A stretch of DNA of 32,896 nt from Deinococcus radiopugnans ATCC 19172 (GCF_006335125.1 NZ_VDMO01000032.1:1-32896); one strand, 5' to 3'. Counted from the stretch's first letter, positions 23,015 through 31,567 are shown. Numbers and translations are program-made. The notes: generated by a model not told the origin, from the sequence alone.

Positions 23015-23032
23015 GGACACGCCCAGGACACG
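23015..23032 (+). promoter_or_regulatory. SARP-type tandem operator B
   Basis: GGACACG at 23015-23021 and 23026-23032: two identical heptamers at exactly 11-bp period, extended to GGACACGCC in both. It lies in the divergent region between the large regulator (start 22975) and the AhpD-like operon and points toward the latter. No clear -10 is seen eight bases downstream, so the promoter it serves is not placed. Confidence 0.65.
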
Positions 23033-23093
23033 CCCCCTGGCGCATGGTGGCAGATGAGGCCGCCCCGAGGCGTCCTTTCAGCCAGGAGGCTCC

Positions 23094-23183
23094 ATGAACC
23101 GTCCAGACCAGACCGCTCAAGTTTCCACGCCTGCCGGGCACTTTATGGTGTTCCCTGTTCCGGCCACCAGCGGGAGGAGGTGA
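23094..23183 (+). CDS. Possible 29-residue leader ORF
   Basis: CAGGAGG stands before ATG 23094. The frame encodes 29 residues (starts MNRPDQTAQV, ends PATSGRR) and stops with TGA at 23181. The same frame resumes with the GTG of the next gene nine bases after the start of that stop codon. It may be a leader peptide coupled to the AhpD-like gene, or a nonsense-interrupted N-terminal extension of it. Confidence 0.4.
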   Translation: MNRPDQTAQVSTPAGHFMVFPVPATSGRR

Positions 23184-23189
23184 GGTCAG

Positions 23190-23648
23190 GTGGGCATTCC
23201 CATCGACTACGTCCGCATTGAGCCGGGCATCGGCCAGGCCCTGGGGGCCATGCACACCTATGTGCGCAAAACGGCCCTTGATCCCCGACTGCTGCACCTG
23301 ATCGACATCCGGGTGTCCCAGATCAACGGTTGCGCCTACTGCCTCAACCTGCACTGCGAGGAGGCCCGCCGAGACGGCGAATTGCAGCAGCGGCTGGACG
23401 TGCTGGCAGCGTGGTGGGAGACCGACCTGTTCACGCCCGCCGAGCAGGCCGCACTGGGATTTGCCGAACAGCTCACCCACATCTCGACGGACAAGGGGAC
23501 GGACGCACTGTACGCGCAGCTTGGGAACCTGTTCAGCGAGCAGGAAATTGTCCAGCTCACGGGGGCGGTCATCGACATCAACGCCTGGAATCGTCTCGCC
23601 ATCGCCACCGGGCGGCAACCGAAACGCCGGGGTGCCGACGGAGGTTGA
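23190..23648 (+). CDS. AhpD-like carboxymuconolactone decarboxylase family protein
   Basis: 152 residues. The family core is clear: LIDIRVSQINGCAYCLNLH (37-55), with the redox CxxC pair Cys48/Cys51 and His55, then LDVLAAWWETDLFTPAEQAA, ALGFAEQLT and INAWNRLAIATG at the end. These all-helical proteins reduce peroxides through the CxxC pair (alkylhydroperoxidase AhpD core), although many are uncharacterised. The GTG start at 23190 fits the family N-terminus (IDYVRIEPGIGQAL). GGAGGAGG and GAGG lie upstream. It is the first full gene divergent from the regulators and lies behind operator B, so it is a likely target. Confidence 0.88.
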   Translation: MGIPIDYVRIEPGIGQALGAMHTYVRKTALDPRLLHLIDIRVSQINGCAYCLNLHCEEARRDGELQQRLDVLAAWWETDLFTPAEQAALGFAEQLTHISTDKGTDALYAQLGNLFSEQEIVQLTGAVIDINAWNRLAIATGRQPKRRGADGG

Positions 23649-23682
23649 CGGGCCAATCTGGCGCGTCTGGCCGCCGTTGGCA

Positions 23683-23700
23683 GGACACGCCGGGGACACG
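23683..23700 (+). promoter_or_regulatory. SARP-type tandem operator C
   Basis: GGACACG at 23683-23689 and 23694-23700, again an exact 11-bp period and again GGACACGCC in both copies. It lies 35 bases after the AhpD-like gene and about 150 bases before the first hydrolase gene. This 200-bp gap has no other feature that I can support. Orientation is toward the hydrolase genes. Confidence 0.62.
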
Positions 23701-23849
23701 CCTCGCAGCGCACGCTTCAGAGGCGCAGAGCAGGAAAGCAAACATCCGCTTGTGTGCAAAGGGGGAAGGGGATGGCAGAGGCCGAAGACCGGAGTGAGGC
23801 TCACCAGGCCACCAGGGCGTCATGGCAGGGCCACTGGCGGTAAACCTCC

Positions 23850-24557
23850 GTGACGCAAACCACCGCTGTGCTGATCCACGGGGCCTTCACCGACGGCGCG
23901 AGTTGGGCTACCGTCGTGAACCGTCTGCAGGGCGCTGCGGTGAACGTGCTGGTTCCGGCCAACCCACTGCGCGGACTGAACGACGACGGCGAGTCCATCA
24001 CCCGCATCGTGCGCCAGATCGCCGCCCCCGTGCTGCTGGTGGGCCACGGCTACGGCGGGGCGGTGATCACCCACACCGGAAGCCAGGCGGGGAACGTGCG
24101 CGGCCTGGTGTTCGTCGCCTCCCACGGCTTAGAACGCGGACAGAGCGTGGCGGATTCACTGGCGGCATTTCCAGCATCATTCCTGGCCGCTGTCCTGGAG
24201 GCTGTGCCGGGCGAAGCAGGGGGGGAGACGCAACTGCTCATCCAGCCCGCGCGCTTCGGGGAGGTGTTCGCCGCCGATCTGCCGCGTCAACGCCAGGATG
24301 TGCTGGCCGTCAGCCAGCGCCCCGTCGTCGCCGCTGCGTTCACCGAACCGCTGGCCGTGGAACCCGCCTGGACGTCGCTGCCGTCGTGGTCTTTGATCAC
24401 CACCGAGGACCGGATGATCGACCCCGACATCCAGCGCGCCGCTGCCAGACGTCTGGGCGCAACCTCAGCGGAAGTGGCCGCCTCACACGCCGTTCTTCTG
24501 AGTCAGCCGGAAACCGTGACCGTGTTCATTCTCAAGGCGCTCGCCGCCCTCTCTTGA
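23850..24557 (+). CDS. Alpha/beta hydrolase-fold protein lacking the nucleophile serine
   Basis: 235 residues. It is similar along its length to the third hydrolase of this cluster (AVLIHGAFTDGASW at 6-19; ITHTGSQAGNVRGLVFVAS). The nucleophile elbow, which should read GHSYGG, reads GHGYGG (65-70): the Ser position 67 is Gly, a one-base change from AGC to GGC. His in SHAVLLSQP and an acidic residue near TTEDRMID are kept. It is therefore probably not a classical hydrolase; it may bind ligand or have lost activity. GTG 23850 is used as start; the Shine-Dalgarno sequence is weak. It heads a run of three hydrolase genes behind operator C. Confidence 0.85.
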   Translation: MTQTTAVLIHGAFTDGASWATVVNRLQGAAVNVLVPANPLRGLNDDGESITRIVRQIAAPVLLVGHGYGGAVITHTGSQAGNVRGLVFVASHGLERGQSVADSLAAFPASFLAAVLEAVPGEAGGETQLLIQPARFGEVFAADLPRQRQDVLAVSQRPVVAAAFTEPLAVEPAWTSLPSWSLITTEDRMIDPDIQRAAARRLGATSAEVAASHAVLLSQPETVTVFILKALAALS

Positions 24558-24586
24558 TCCCGTTCTCTTTCAGCAAGGAGGCCTGT

Positions 24587-25429
24587 ATGACCGCATCCAG
24601 AACGCCCGTCCTCTTTATTCACGGTTTGTGGCTGCACCACAGCAGCTGGCAGCCCTGGGTGGACCTCTTCCGGTCACGCGGGTACGAACCGGTCGCCCCC
24701 GGCTGGCCGGACGAACCCGGCACCGTCGAGGAGGCCAGAGCGCATCCCGAACAGGTGGCCAATCAAAGCCTGAAAACGGTGGTGGAGCATTTCCGCACGC
24801 TGGCCGCCTCGCTGCCGTCCAAGCCTATCCTGATCGGCCACTCGTTCGGCGGGCTGATCGCCGAGAAGCTGCTGGGCGAGGACGTGGGGATCGCGGGCGT
24901 CGCCATTGACCCGGCCCAGATCAAGGGGGTGCTGCCGCTGCCGCTGGCCGAGCTGCGCTCCGGGCTGCCCGCGCTGGGCAACCCCGCCAACATCTCGCGG
25001 GCGGTGGCGCTGACGGGCAAGGAGTTCAGGTTCAGCTTCGGCAACGCGCTGGAGCAGGGTGAATCCGACGCCCTGTTTGACCGCTGGACGATCCCCTCCC
25101 CGGCCCGCCCGCTGTTCGAGGTGGCTGTCGCCAATTTCAACCCGCACGCCGAATCGAAGGTCAACACCCACAACGACAAGCGGGGGCCGCTGCTGCTGAT
25201 CTCCGGCACCGCCGATCACACCGCGCCGGACGTGGCGACGCGGGCGGCTTTCCGGCTGTACCGCGACTCGCTGGCGGTGACGAATCTGGAAACCTTCCAG
25301 GGCCGCGGGCACGCGCTGGTCATTGACCACGGCTGGCGGGATGTGGCCGAACGCGTGCTGACCTGGCTCTCGGAACAGGGACTGGGGCCGGTGGAAACCG
25401 GGGAGGTGCTGGTTGTTGAGGCGAACTGA
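24587..25429 (+). CDS. Alpha/beta hydrolase
   Basis: 280 residues. VLFIHGLWLHHSSW (8-21) contains the oxyanion HG motif. The nucleophile elbow is IGHSFGG, with Ser86. SGTADHTAPD gives the acid region, and FQGRGHALVIDHGW the catalytic His. The layout matches esterase/lactonase-like hydrolases of about 280 residues (PGWPDEPGTVEEARAHPE lid region), cytoplasmic with no signal peptide. AAGGAGG precedes ATG 24587. It begins 29 bases after the previous gene, so the two are co-transcribed. Substrate unknown. All three catalytic positions appear intact, unlike its upstream neighbour. Confidence 0.9.
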   Translation: MTASRTPVLFIHGLWLHHSSWQPWVDLFRSRGYEPVAPGWPDEPGTVEEARAHPEQVANQSLKTVVEHFRTLAASLPSKPILIGHSFGGLIAEKLLGEDVGIAGVAIDPAQIKGVLPLPLAELRSGLPALGNPANISRAVALTGKEFRFSFGNALEQGESDALFDRWTIPSPARPLFEVAVANFNPHAESKVNTHNDKRGPLLLISGTADHTAPDVATRAAFRLYRDSLAVTNLETFQGRGHALVIDHGWRDVAERVLTWLSEQGLGPVETGEVLVVEAN

Positions 25430-25483
25430 ACACACGCCTTCCGTCACGACATGCCGCCCTCACACCTTGCAGGAGGTCTTCCC

Positions 25484-26248
25484 ATGAACCGTCCCCGCCT
25501 TGCCGCCCTGACCATCAGCGCCCTGCTCTCCACCTCCCTGGCCGGACCCGCCGGGACGATCAAGAATGTCGTGCTGGTCCACGGCGCGTATGCCGACGGC
25601 TCCGGCTGGGCCGGGGTCTACCGCATGCTGAGCGCAGACGGGTATCACGTCACCGTGGTGCAAAATCCGCTGACCTCGCTGGACGACGACGTGGCCGCCG
25701 TGAACCGCGCCCTGGCCCGGCAGGACGGCCCGGTAATTCTGGTGGGCCATTCCTACGGCGGGGCCGTCATCACCCAGGCGGGAACGGACCCCAAAGTCGC
25801 CGGGCTGGTCTACGTCTCAGCCTTTCAGCCCGATGTGGGAGAGTCCGCCTTGAAATGGGCCACCGCTGAGCCACCCGCGCTTGAAAATGGCATTCTGCCG
25901 CCGGACGCCGCCGGATTCTCGTACTACGACGCGGCCAAGTTCCACGCGGGTTTCGCGGCAGATCTGAGCGACGAGCAGGCGGCCTTTCTGTCTGCCTCGC
26001 AGATTCCGGTGTCCGTCAAGGCGCTGGGTGCGCCGGTCACGCAGGCGGCCTGGAACACCAAACCCAGTTGGGCCGTGCTGAGTACCGACGACAAGAGCAT
26101 CAATCCGTCCATTCAGCGCACCATGTACGCCCGCGCCAAGTCGGTGGTGACCGAGGTCAAGGGCAGCCACGCCACGTACATCTCGCATCCCCAGGACGTC
26201 GCGAATGTGATCGAGGCGGCGGCCATCGGTGTCGCCGGCGGAAGCTAA
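25484..26248 (+). CDS. Secreted alpha/beta hydrolase
   Basis: 254 residues. ATG 25484 is set by the GCAGGAGG upstream; an ATG at 25451 is in frame but lacks this signal. The N-terminus (MNRPRLAALTISALLSTSLA) is a signal peptide with likely cleavage after AGPA. VVLVHGAYADGSGW (29-42) gives the oxyanion loop and VGHSYGG (88-93) the nucleophile Ser90. LSTDDKSINPSIQ and KGSHATYISHPQ supply acid and His. This is the pattern of the salicylate esterase/EstC-like family of small alpha/beta hydrolases. It is paralogous to the 23850 gene but exported and with an intact active site. It lies 54 bases after the middle hydrolase. Confidence 0.88.
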   Translation: MNRPRLAALTISALLSTSLAGPAGTIKNVVLVHGAYADGSGWAGVYRMLSADGYHVTVVQNPLTSLDDDVAAVNRALARQDGPVILVGHSYGGAVITQAGTDPKVAGLVYVSAFQPDVGESALKWATAEPPALENGILPPDAAGFSYYDAAKFHAGFAADLSDEQAAFLSASQIPVSVKALGAPVTQAAWNTKPSWAVLSTDDKSINPSIQRTMYARAKSVVTEVKGSHATYISHPQDVANVIEAAAIGVAGGS

Positions 26249-26289
26249 ACCCTCACCCCAGTCTCTCGCTGCTGACAGGAGCATCCACC

Positions 26290-26592
26290 ATGACCACTGC
26301 CGAACACGCCCAGCCCGCCGCCGCTCCCATGCCCGCCGCTCCCCAGCTCATTCCCGGCAACAGTCTGATCACCGCCACTCCCGACGAGGGCCGCCTGCTA
26401 GCCGTTCGCATGGCCCAACTGGTGATCAAGTTCACCCAGCCGGACGAGAAGGTACGCGAGTTGATCAGGCCCGGTTACTCCACCAACGCCGCCGATCTGA
26501 TCGCCATCACGCAGACCGTGGCGTTGGAATTCGCCACCATCGCCGCCGCGAACCATTACTGGCGTCCGGCCACCTCCACAGCGCAGAGCTGA
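26290..26592 (+). CDS. Small unknown protein following the hydrolases
   Basis: 100 residues. ATG 26290 has CAGGAG upstream and lies 41 bases after the exported hydrolase, so it probably ends the same transcript. The N-terminal 25 residues are Ala/Pro-rich (AQPAAAPMPAAPQ). The rest is helical and soluble (EGRLLAVRMAQLVIKF, then TQTVALEFATIAAANHYW). No membrane segment and no recognised family. It may be a partner of the hydrolases. Confidence 0.7.
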   Translation: MTTAEHAQPAAAPMPAAPQLIPGNSLITATPDEGRLLAVRMAQLVIKFTQPDEKVRELIRPGYSTNAADLIAITQTVALEFATIAAANHYWRPATSTAQS

Positions 26593-26646
26593 GCTGGACC
26601 TCACGCCGGGGACATGACGTGAATCTGTCCCCGGATTGAATTCAGG

Positions 26647-26684
26647 GTGGGCCTGTGGGAAGAAACATCTTCTGGCAGGCCCAC
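26647..26684 (+). promoter_or_regulatory. Long nested hairpin between genes
   Basis: GTGGGCCTG (26647-26655) pairs with CAGGCCCAC (26676-26684), and GAAGA/TCTTC form an inner stem with loop AACA. It is followed 13 bases later by the ATG of the next gene, with GGGAGGGG between. It could end the hydrolase transcript or regulate the following gene. No U tract. Confidence 0.45.
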
Positions 26685-26697
26685 AGGGAGGGGACCG

Positions 26698-27111
26698 ATG
26701 ACTGTCAAGTTCAACCGTGGGCAATTCAGGTTCTACCCCAGCAACCGGCTCGTGGGCATGGTTGACGGCGCGGACACTGTGCAGGTTCTGCTGGATGACC
26801 TGCTGGCCCTGAAGCTTCAGAAGAGTGATCTGGGCGTGCTATGCGGCGACGCGGGCCTGCGCTGGCTGGACGATGACGGCAGCCGCCACGGGCTGCTGGG
26901 GCGCTTCGTCCGCTGGACCCAGTTCCTGACCGACGAGCGTGCGGAACTGCGCCAGTACGAGGATGCGGTAGCATCTGGTCTGTTTCTGGTGGCCGCCCAG
27001 TTACCGCACCAGAGCGCCGTGTATATCAACGCCCTGACCGCTTATCAGCGGGCCAAAGCCAGTCTCATCCGGTATTTCGGGCCCCTGGTGATCGAGGCGC
27101 TGGATTACTGA
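26698..27111 (+). CDS. Unknown protein, 3' end altered by IS630 insertion
   Basis: 137 residues, with GGGAGGGG before ATG 26698. Basic N-terminal strand region (VKFNRGQFRFYPSNRLVGMV), a central LLDDLLALKLQKSDLGVLCG, and a helical C-terminus (YINALTAYQRAKASLIRYFG). No family recognised. The current end reads Leu-Asp-Tyr-stop, because the IS630 element entered the TA of an original Asp-TAG stop. Removing the element and one TA restores GAT TAG. The protein therefore gained only one residue, Tyr, and should still be functional. Confidence 0.75.
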   Translation: MTVKFNRGQFRFYPSNRLVGMVDGADTVQVLLDDLLALKLQKSDLGVLCGDAGLRWLDDDGSRHGLLGRFVRWTQFLTDERAELRQYEDAVASGLFLVAAQLPHQSAVYINALTAYQRAKASLIRYFGPLVIEALDY

Positions 27112-27138
27112 TCCGTGCGTAAGTAGGTAGCATACGGT

Positions 27139-27636
27139 ATGACGGTTTCCTTGTGGCGGCCCAGCCGCCTCACGCGTGCCCAACAGGAAGAACGGCGCCT
27201 GGCCGCCCAGTCCGCCCTCACGGATCCCAGGCGCACGACCCATGACCTGGCCCAGCAGTTCGGCGTGGCCGAGGTCACGGTCCGGGCGTGGCGTGCTCGG
27301 CTGCACCGCGATGGTGAGGAAGCGCTGCGCGCTTCCCGCGCCACAGGTCGCCCAGAGCGTCTGACCGCAGCGCAGCAGGACGAGATCGGAGCCATGATCG
27401 ACGGTGACCCCCGTTCGCACGGCTTTGAGACCCGTGGCTGGACGATCCCGAAGATTCGCCACGTGATCGGCATGACCTACGGCGTGTGGCTGGATCGGGC
27501 GCACCTCTCGCGGAAACTCCGGCGCTGGGGATTCCCGTACCAGCGGCCCGCACTGCGGGCCGTGGAACGCAACGAAGACGACATCGCCACCTGGGTTCGT
27601 GTCCAGGGCGAGGCGCTGGAGAAAAAAAGTCGCTGA
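27139..27636 (+). CDS. IS630-family transposase, N-terminal frame
   Basis: HTH half of the transposase (TTHDLAQQFGVAEVTVRAWR, then GWTIPKIRHVIGMTYGVWLD and SRKLRRWGFPYQRP). ATG 27139 lies 15 bases inside the left terminal repeat. The frame ends at TGA 27634 just after a run of seven A (27622-27628). Homology continues in the +1 frame (VAESATLVFLDESGFS), so one A must be skipped or be absent. Transcriptional slippage on A runs is known in this family, but a plain insertion mutation is equally possible. Confidence 0.75.
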   Translation: MTVSLWRPSRLTRAQQEERRLAAQSALTDPRRTTHDLAQQFGVAEVTVRAWRARLHRDGEEALRASRATGRPERLTAAQQDEIGAMIDGDPRSHGFETRGWTIPKIRHVIGMTYGVWLDRAHLSRKLRRWGFPYQRPALRAVERNEDDIATWVRVQGEALEKKSR

Positions 27637-28168
27637 GAGCGCCACGCTGGTGTTTCTGGACGAAAGCGGCTTCAGTCTGAAAACGACGAAGGTGCGCACC
27701 GGGGGACGGTGTGGGCAGACGCCCATCATTCCCACACAACTCCGCTGGGAACATCTGTCCGTGATCGGCGCCATCACGACAGGTGGACAGTTCCTACATC
27801 ACACGCACCGCGGCGCAGTGCGTTCACCAGGGGTCGTGACATTCCTGGAGCATATCCTCCGCCATGTCGATGGCGAGGTGATCGTGATCCTGGATCGGGC
27901 CATGATTCACCGGGCGAAAGCGGGACAGTCATTCGTGCAGATGCACGAATGACTGTCCTTGGTCTACCTGCCGCCGGATACGCCGGAACTGAACCCCATC
28001 GAGCTGATCTGGGCAGATCTCAAACGGAATGTGGTGGAGAACTTTTGCGCGACGTCGGTGAGCGAGTTGAGGAAGCGGTTGACGGTGGGCTGGCAACGCA
28101 TCCGGCGGAAAGCCCTGCCCCTGGCCCTCATCCGGGGAACACCCTTCACAATCTCGCTATTGACTTAA
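27629..28168 (+). pseudogene. IS630-family transposase, catalytic part, with nonsense codon
   Basis: Contains the DDE core: VFLDESGFSL (first Asp), VIVILDRAMIH (second Asp), and LPPDTPELNPIELIWADLK (final Glu in NPIEL). An in-frame TGA at 27950-27952 cuts it just before the last catalytic residue. Restoring CGA (Arg) would rejoin HE-LSLVYLPP without a shift. The stop lies in the right arm of a perfect 16-bp hairpin. With the stop, the element should be immobile unless helped by another transposase. Confidence 0.8.
27923..27958. repeat. Perfect 16-bp hairpin inside the transposase gene
   Basis: The 16 bases 27923-27938 (GGACAGTCATTCGTGC) are the exact complement of 27943-27958, with the four-base loop AGAT. 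It overlaps the nonsense codon. Such perfect palindromes inside coding sequence often arise by template switching during replication. Confidence 0.85.
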
Positions 28169-28320
28169 GCATGGATCAGTAGCTTTGTGGCCAGGCTGGG
28201 TCCTAAGGGCATCTTTCCAGCAGAGGCCCACACAAGACCGCGCTCCTGGCCCTCTCCTGACACTGTGCAGTGGCATTTTGAGTAGAGAGCCCACGCCAAT
28301 GGTGGTGGCGGGGCGAGTCA

Positions 28321-28455
28321 TACGGATTCCGTTTGTTTCGTGTAGAGATCGGAGCTGTCCCGATTTCTACACTCCACGTCCGGAGGGATGTTTTTCTCCT
28401 TCTCGCCCTGCTCGGATTTCCAGGTGTTTTCAACACCTTTCAATCGGAGTCCGTA
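28321..28455. mobile_element. 135-bp MITE, copy 2
   Basis: Terminal repeats TACGGATTCCG (left) and CGGAGTCCGTA (right), TA at both edges, non-coding. It is homologous to copy 1 at 12539-12672 in the opposite orientation. A 13-bp stem (GTGTAGAGATCGG with CCGATTTCTACAC, loop of 7) and a 7-bp stem (AGGTGTT with AACACCT, loop of 3) are visible. Its right edge touches the stop codon of the MFS gene. The 139 bases between element 2 and this MITE hold no feature that I can support. Confidence 0.8.
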
Positions 28456-29703
28456 TCAGACCACCTGCTGCTCGCACGGTTCAACCCTGCTGGTCATCGG
28501 CGGTCTTTGCCCCAGCAGCAGCCCCAACGCGGCCATTACCAGCGCCGTCACCGTGCCATACTCTGCCCCAGGGCCGAGGCGCGAGTAGAGTTGCCCGCCG
28601 CCCAGTGGCCCCACCACCTGCGCCAGCGAGCTGAACGCCTGCGCCCCACCCTGCACCTGTCCCTGCGCCTCGGCGGGCGCGGCAATGGAGATCAGGGTGT
28701 TCTGAGCCGCAGTGAACATCCCCTCACCCACCGCGAAGAGTAGCGTGCCGACATACAGCAGCGCTGCGTGCGGGAATACGGGCAGCAGCGCCATGCAACC
28801 CATCCCGATCACGCCCAGCAAGAGGCCCAGAACCGCCACGCCGCGCTCCTTCAATGCCCGGATCAGCCACGGCAGCAGCACGCCCTGCGCCACGATATCG
28901 GTTGCACCGATGATGATGAACAGCGTGCTGACCTCCGACGGCCCCCAGCCCAGCGTGTCGCGTCCCAACAGCGCCAGCGTCACCTGAAGGATGGACAGCG
29001 GCAGCAGAAACAGCACGCTGACCGTGACCAGTCGCCGCACTGCCGGAACAGCCAGAGCGCCCGAGAGTTGCCCCAGGGGATTGAGATGCGCCGCGTCAAA
29101 ATGGGCGACGCGCCGCGAGGCCGGGAGGCTTTCCGGCAGCACGAACAGGCCCCACAGCATATTGAGCAGCGACACGCCCGCCGCCAGGAACATCGGGGCG
29201 CTGAGGCTGAGGTGTGAGGCCAGGCCGCCAATCGCCGGACCGAGGATGAAGGCCGCACCTGTCGTCGCTCCGAGCAGCCCGAAGACCCGGCCGCGCTCCC
29301 CTGCCGGGGTGGTGTCGGCCACGTAACCGAAGAGCGCGCCGAAGCCGCCCGCAAACAGCCCCTCAATACTTCGCCCGACGAACAACATCCACAGACTGCC
29401 GCCGACGCCGAAGAGGACATACCCGATGGCCGAACCCAGCAGGCTGAGGATCAGGATGGGACGGCGGCCGTAAGCGTCGCTGAGTGCACCCAGCACCGGA
29501 GCTGAGAAGAACGACAGGAAGGCGTAGGCCGCGCCCAGCAGGCCGATCACGGTGGCCTGCTGCGAGACCTGCGGAACGGACTGGGCCACGATAAAGGGCA
29601 GGACCGGGAACACCAGACTGATGCCCATGGCGAACAGAAAAGCGGTGAGGAGGAGGAAGAGGAGCGGAGCTTTGTGGGCGGGAACCTGCGGAGACTCGTT
29701 CAT
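28456..29703 (-). CDS. MFS transporter, TetA-like drug exporter
   Basis: 415 residues with about 12 hydrophobic segments. The MFS signature between TM2 and TM3 is present ([20 protein letters not shown], about residues 72-91), and motif C follows in TM5 ([17 protein letters not shown]), as in proton-driven antiporters of the TetA/multidrug type. The N-terminus is short and cytosolic. ATG 29703 begins [13 protein letters not shown]. It follows the AraC regulator by 72 bases on the same strand and is likely its target. The C-terminus ends Val-Val-stop exactly at the MITE edge; since copy 1 of the MITE is also preceded by GTCTGA, the last codon and stop may come from the insertion. Confidence 0.88.
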   Translation of the reverse strand: MNESPQVPAHKAPLLFLLLTAFLFAMGISLVFPVLPFIVAQSVPQVSQQATVIGLLGAAYAFLSFFSAPVLGALSDAYGRRPILILSLLGSAIGYVLFGVGGSLWMLFVGRSIEGLFAGGFGALFGYVADTTPAGERGRVFGLLGATTGAAFILGPAIGGLASHLSLSAPMFLAAGVSLLNMLWGLFVLPESLPASRRVAHFDAAHLNPLGQLSGALAVPAVRRLVTVSVLFLLPLSILQVTLALLGRDTLGWGPSEVSTLFIIIGATDIVAQGVLLPWLIRALKERGVAVLGLLLGVIGMGCMALLPVFPHAALLYVGTLLFAVGEGMFTAAQNTLISIAAPAEAQGQVQGGAQAFSSLAQVVGPLGGGQLYSRLGPGAEYGTVTALVMAALGLLLGQRPPMTSRVEPCEQQVV

Positions 29704-29775
29704 GCACTCAGGCTAGGGGGGCAGGGCCAGCGTGGTCTTGAAGAAAAGCGACCTGCTCAGGTGGGGCGGTTGCCT

Positions 29776-30630
<855 letters not shown>

Positions 30631-30787
30631 GCCTCAACTGTGGCAGAAGTGAGGCTGGGGCGCATCCGCCACCAGGCGAGACTGGGGAGGTCGCATTTGT
30701 TCAAGACAGGGTGGGGTCCTGGGGGTTATGGCAAGTTGTGGGGTGCAAGGAAGCAAAAGGGCTCCAGGAAGGCAAGCCGCCTGAACT

Positions 30788-31475
30788 TTAGGCTGCCTGC
30801 TGCACGGTTTCTTGCCACGTCTTAAAGGCAGCCTGTTGGTTATGGCGACGCCATAGAGCGGGAACGGTGGAACGGGCCGGGTGATGCAGAGTCGTGATCC
30901 GGGCGTGCAACCCCAGGAAGCCTTGCGCCCGTTGTCGTGACTTGAAGCCTCGCTGCTGACCTTCTTGCCGCCGTGTTGGCCGGTGGGAGTGCTCCACGAG
31001 GTTGTTCCAGCGGGCTGTAGAAATCACCTGAACGTGCTCCTGTGGAGCACGTGAAGCTTGCGCAGGGCGGACCCATACCTCCAGAGCTGATCGGTGTGAA
31101 TGACCTCCGGCACGTCACCCCTCCTCCAGCAACCGTTGGAAAAATGACCTGGCGGCCTCGGTATCCCGGTGTTCCTGTCAGAAAACATCCAGCACAGCCC
31201 CATCTTCATCAACGGCCCGCCAGAGCCAGGGGTTGACCCCACCGACGTCCACGTGCATTGCGTCCAAATACCACCGGGAACCCCGACGTCCCCTCCCGGT
31301 GGCGCAGACCCTGGGCGAAGAGATCGCTGAACTTGATGCACCAACGGCTCGGGGCGCCCCGACGCCAGGTGCGAATGGACTCACGCGTCACGGCGATGCC
31401 CCGTTCCAGCAGCAATTCTTCGACATCCTGATCGCTGAGGGTGAAGCGGTGATAGAGCATTGGCGGCATAGCCAA
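30788..31475 (-). pseudogene. IS6-family transposase pseudogene
   Basis: Pieces of an IS6/IS26-type DDE transposase in three frames: YHRFTLSDQDVEELLLERGI and AVTRESIRTW (N-terminus), KFSDLFAQGLRHRE, then SRWYLDAMHVDVGGV (first Asp) to GAVLDVF followed by TGA. Next come EVIHTDQLWRYGSALR (second Asp) in another frame, and RWNNLVEHSHRPTRRQE (Glu) with GFKSRQRAQGFLGLHA in a third. At least one nonsense and three frame changes make it inactive. The ends of the element could not be placed. IS6 elements form cointegrates, so this copy may record how the region was assembled. Confidence 0.8.
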
Positions 31476-31567
31476 TGACCGCGATAGGGAACCGGTAGCC
31501 GGAAAGTTTCTGACCGCTCAGCACCGCGTCACCCTACCTCAACAAATACTGTGTTGGCTTGGAAGCG

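Larger units (their letters stand above)
27106..28181 (+). mobile_element. IS630-family insertion sequence, element 2
   Basis: TA at 27106-27107 and at 28180-28181 is the target duplication. Inside are terminal inverted repeats: ACTGATCCGTGCGTAAGT at 27107-27124 and ACTTAAGCATGGATCAGT at 28163-28180, matching at 16 of 18 positions. The transposase is on the plus strand and is interrupted twice (frame change at an A run, and a nonsense codon). The element is unrelated in its ends to element 1. Confidence 0.88.

Noticed and set aside
23822..24586. Long upstream extension of the second hydrolase
   Set aside because: It is the shadow frame of the first hydrolase; AAGGAGG before ATG 24587 sets the start.
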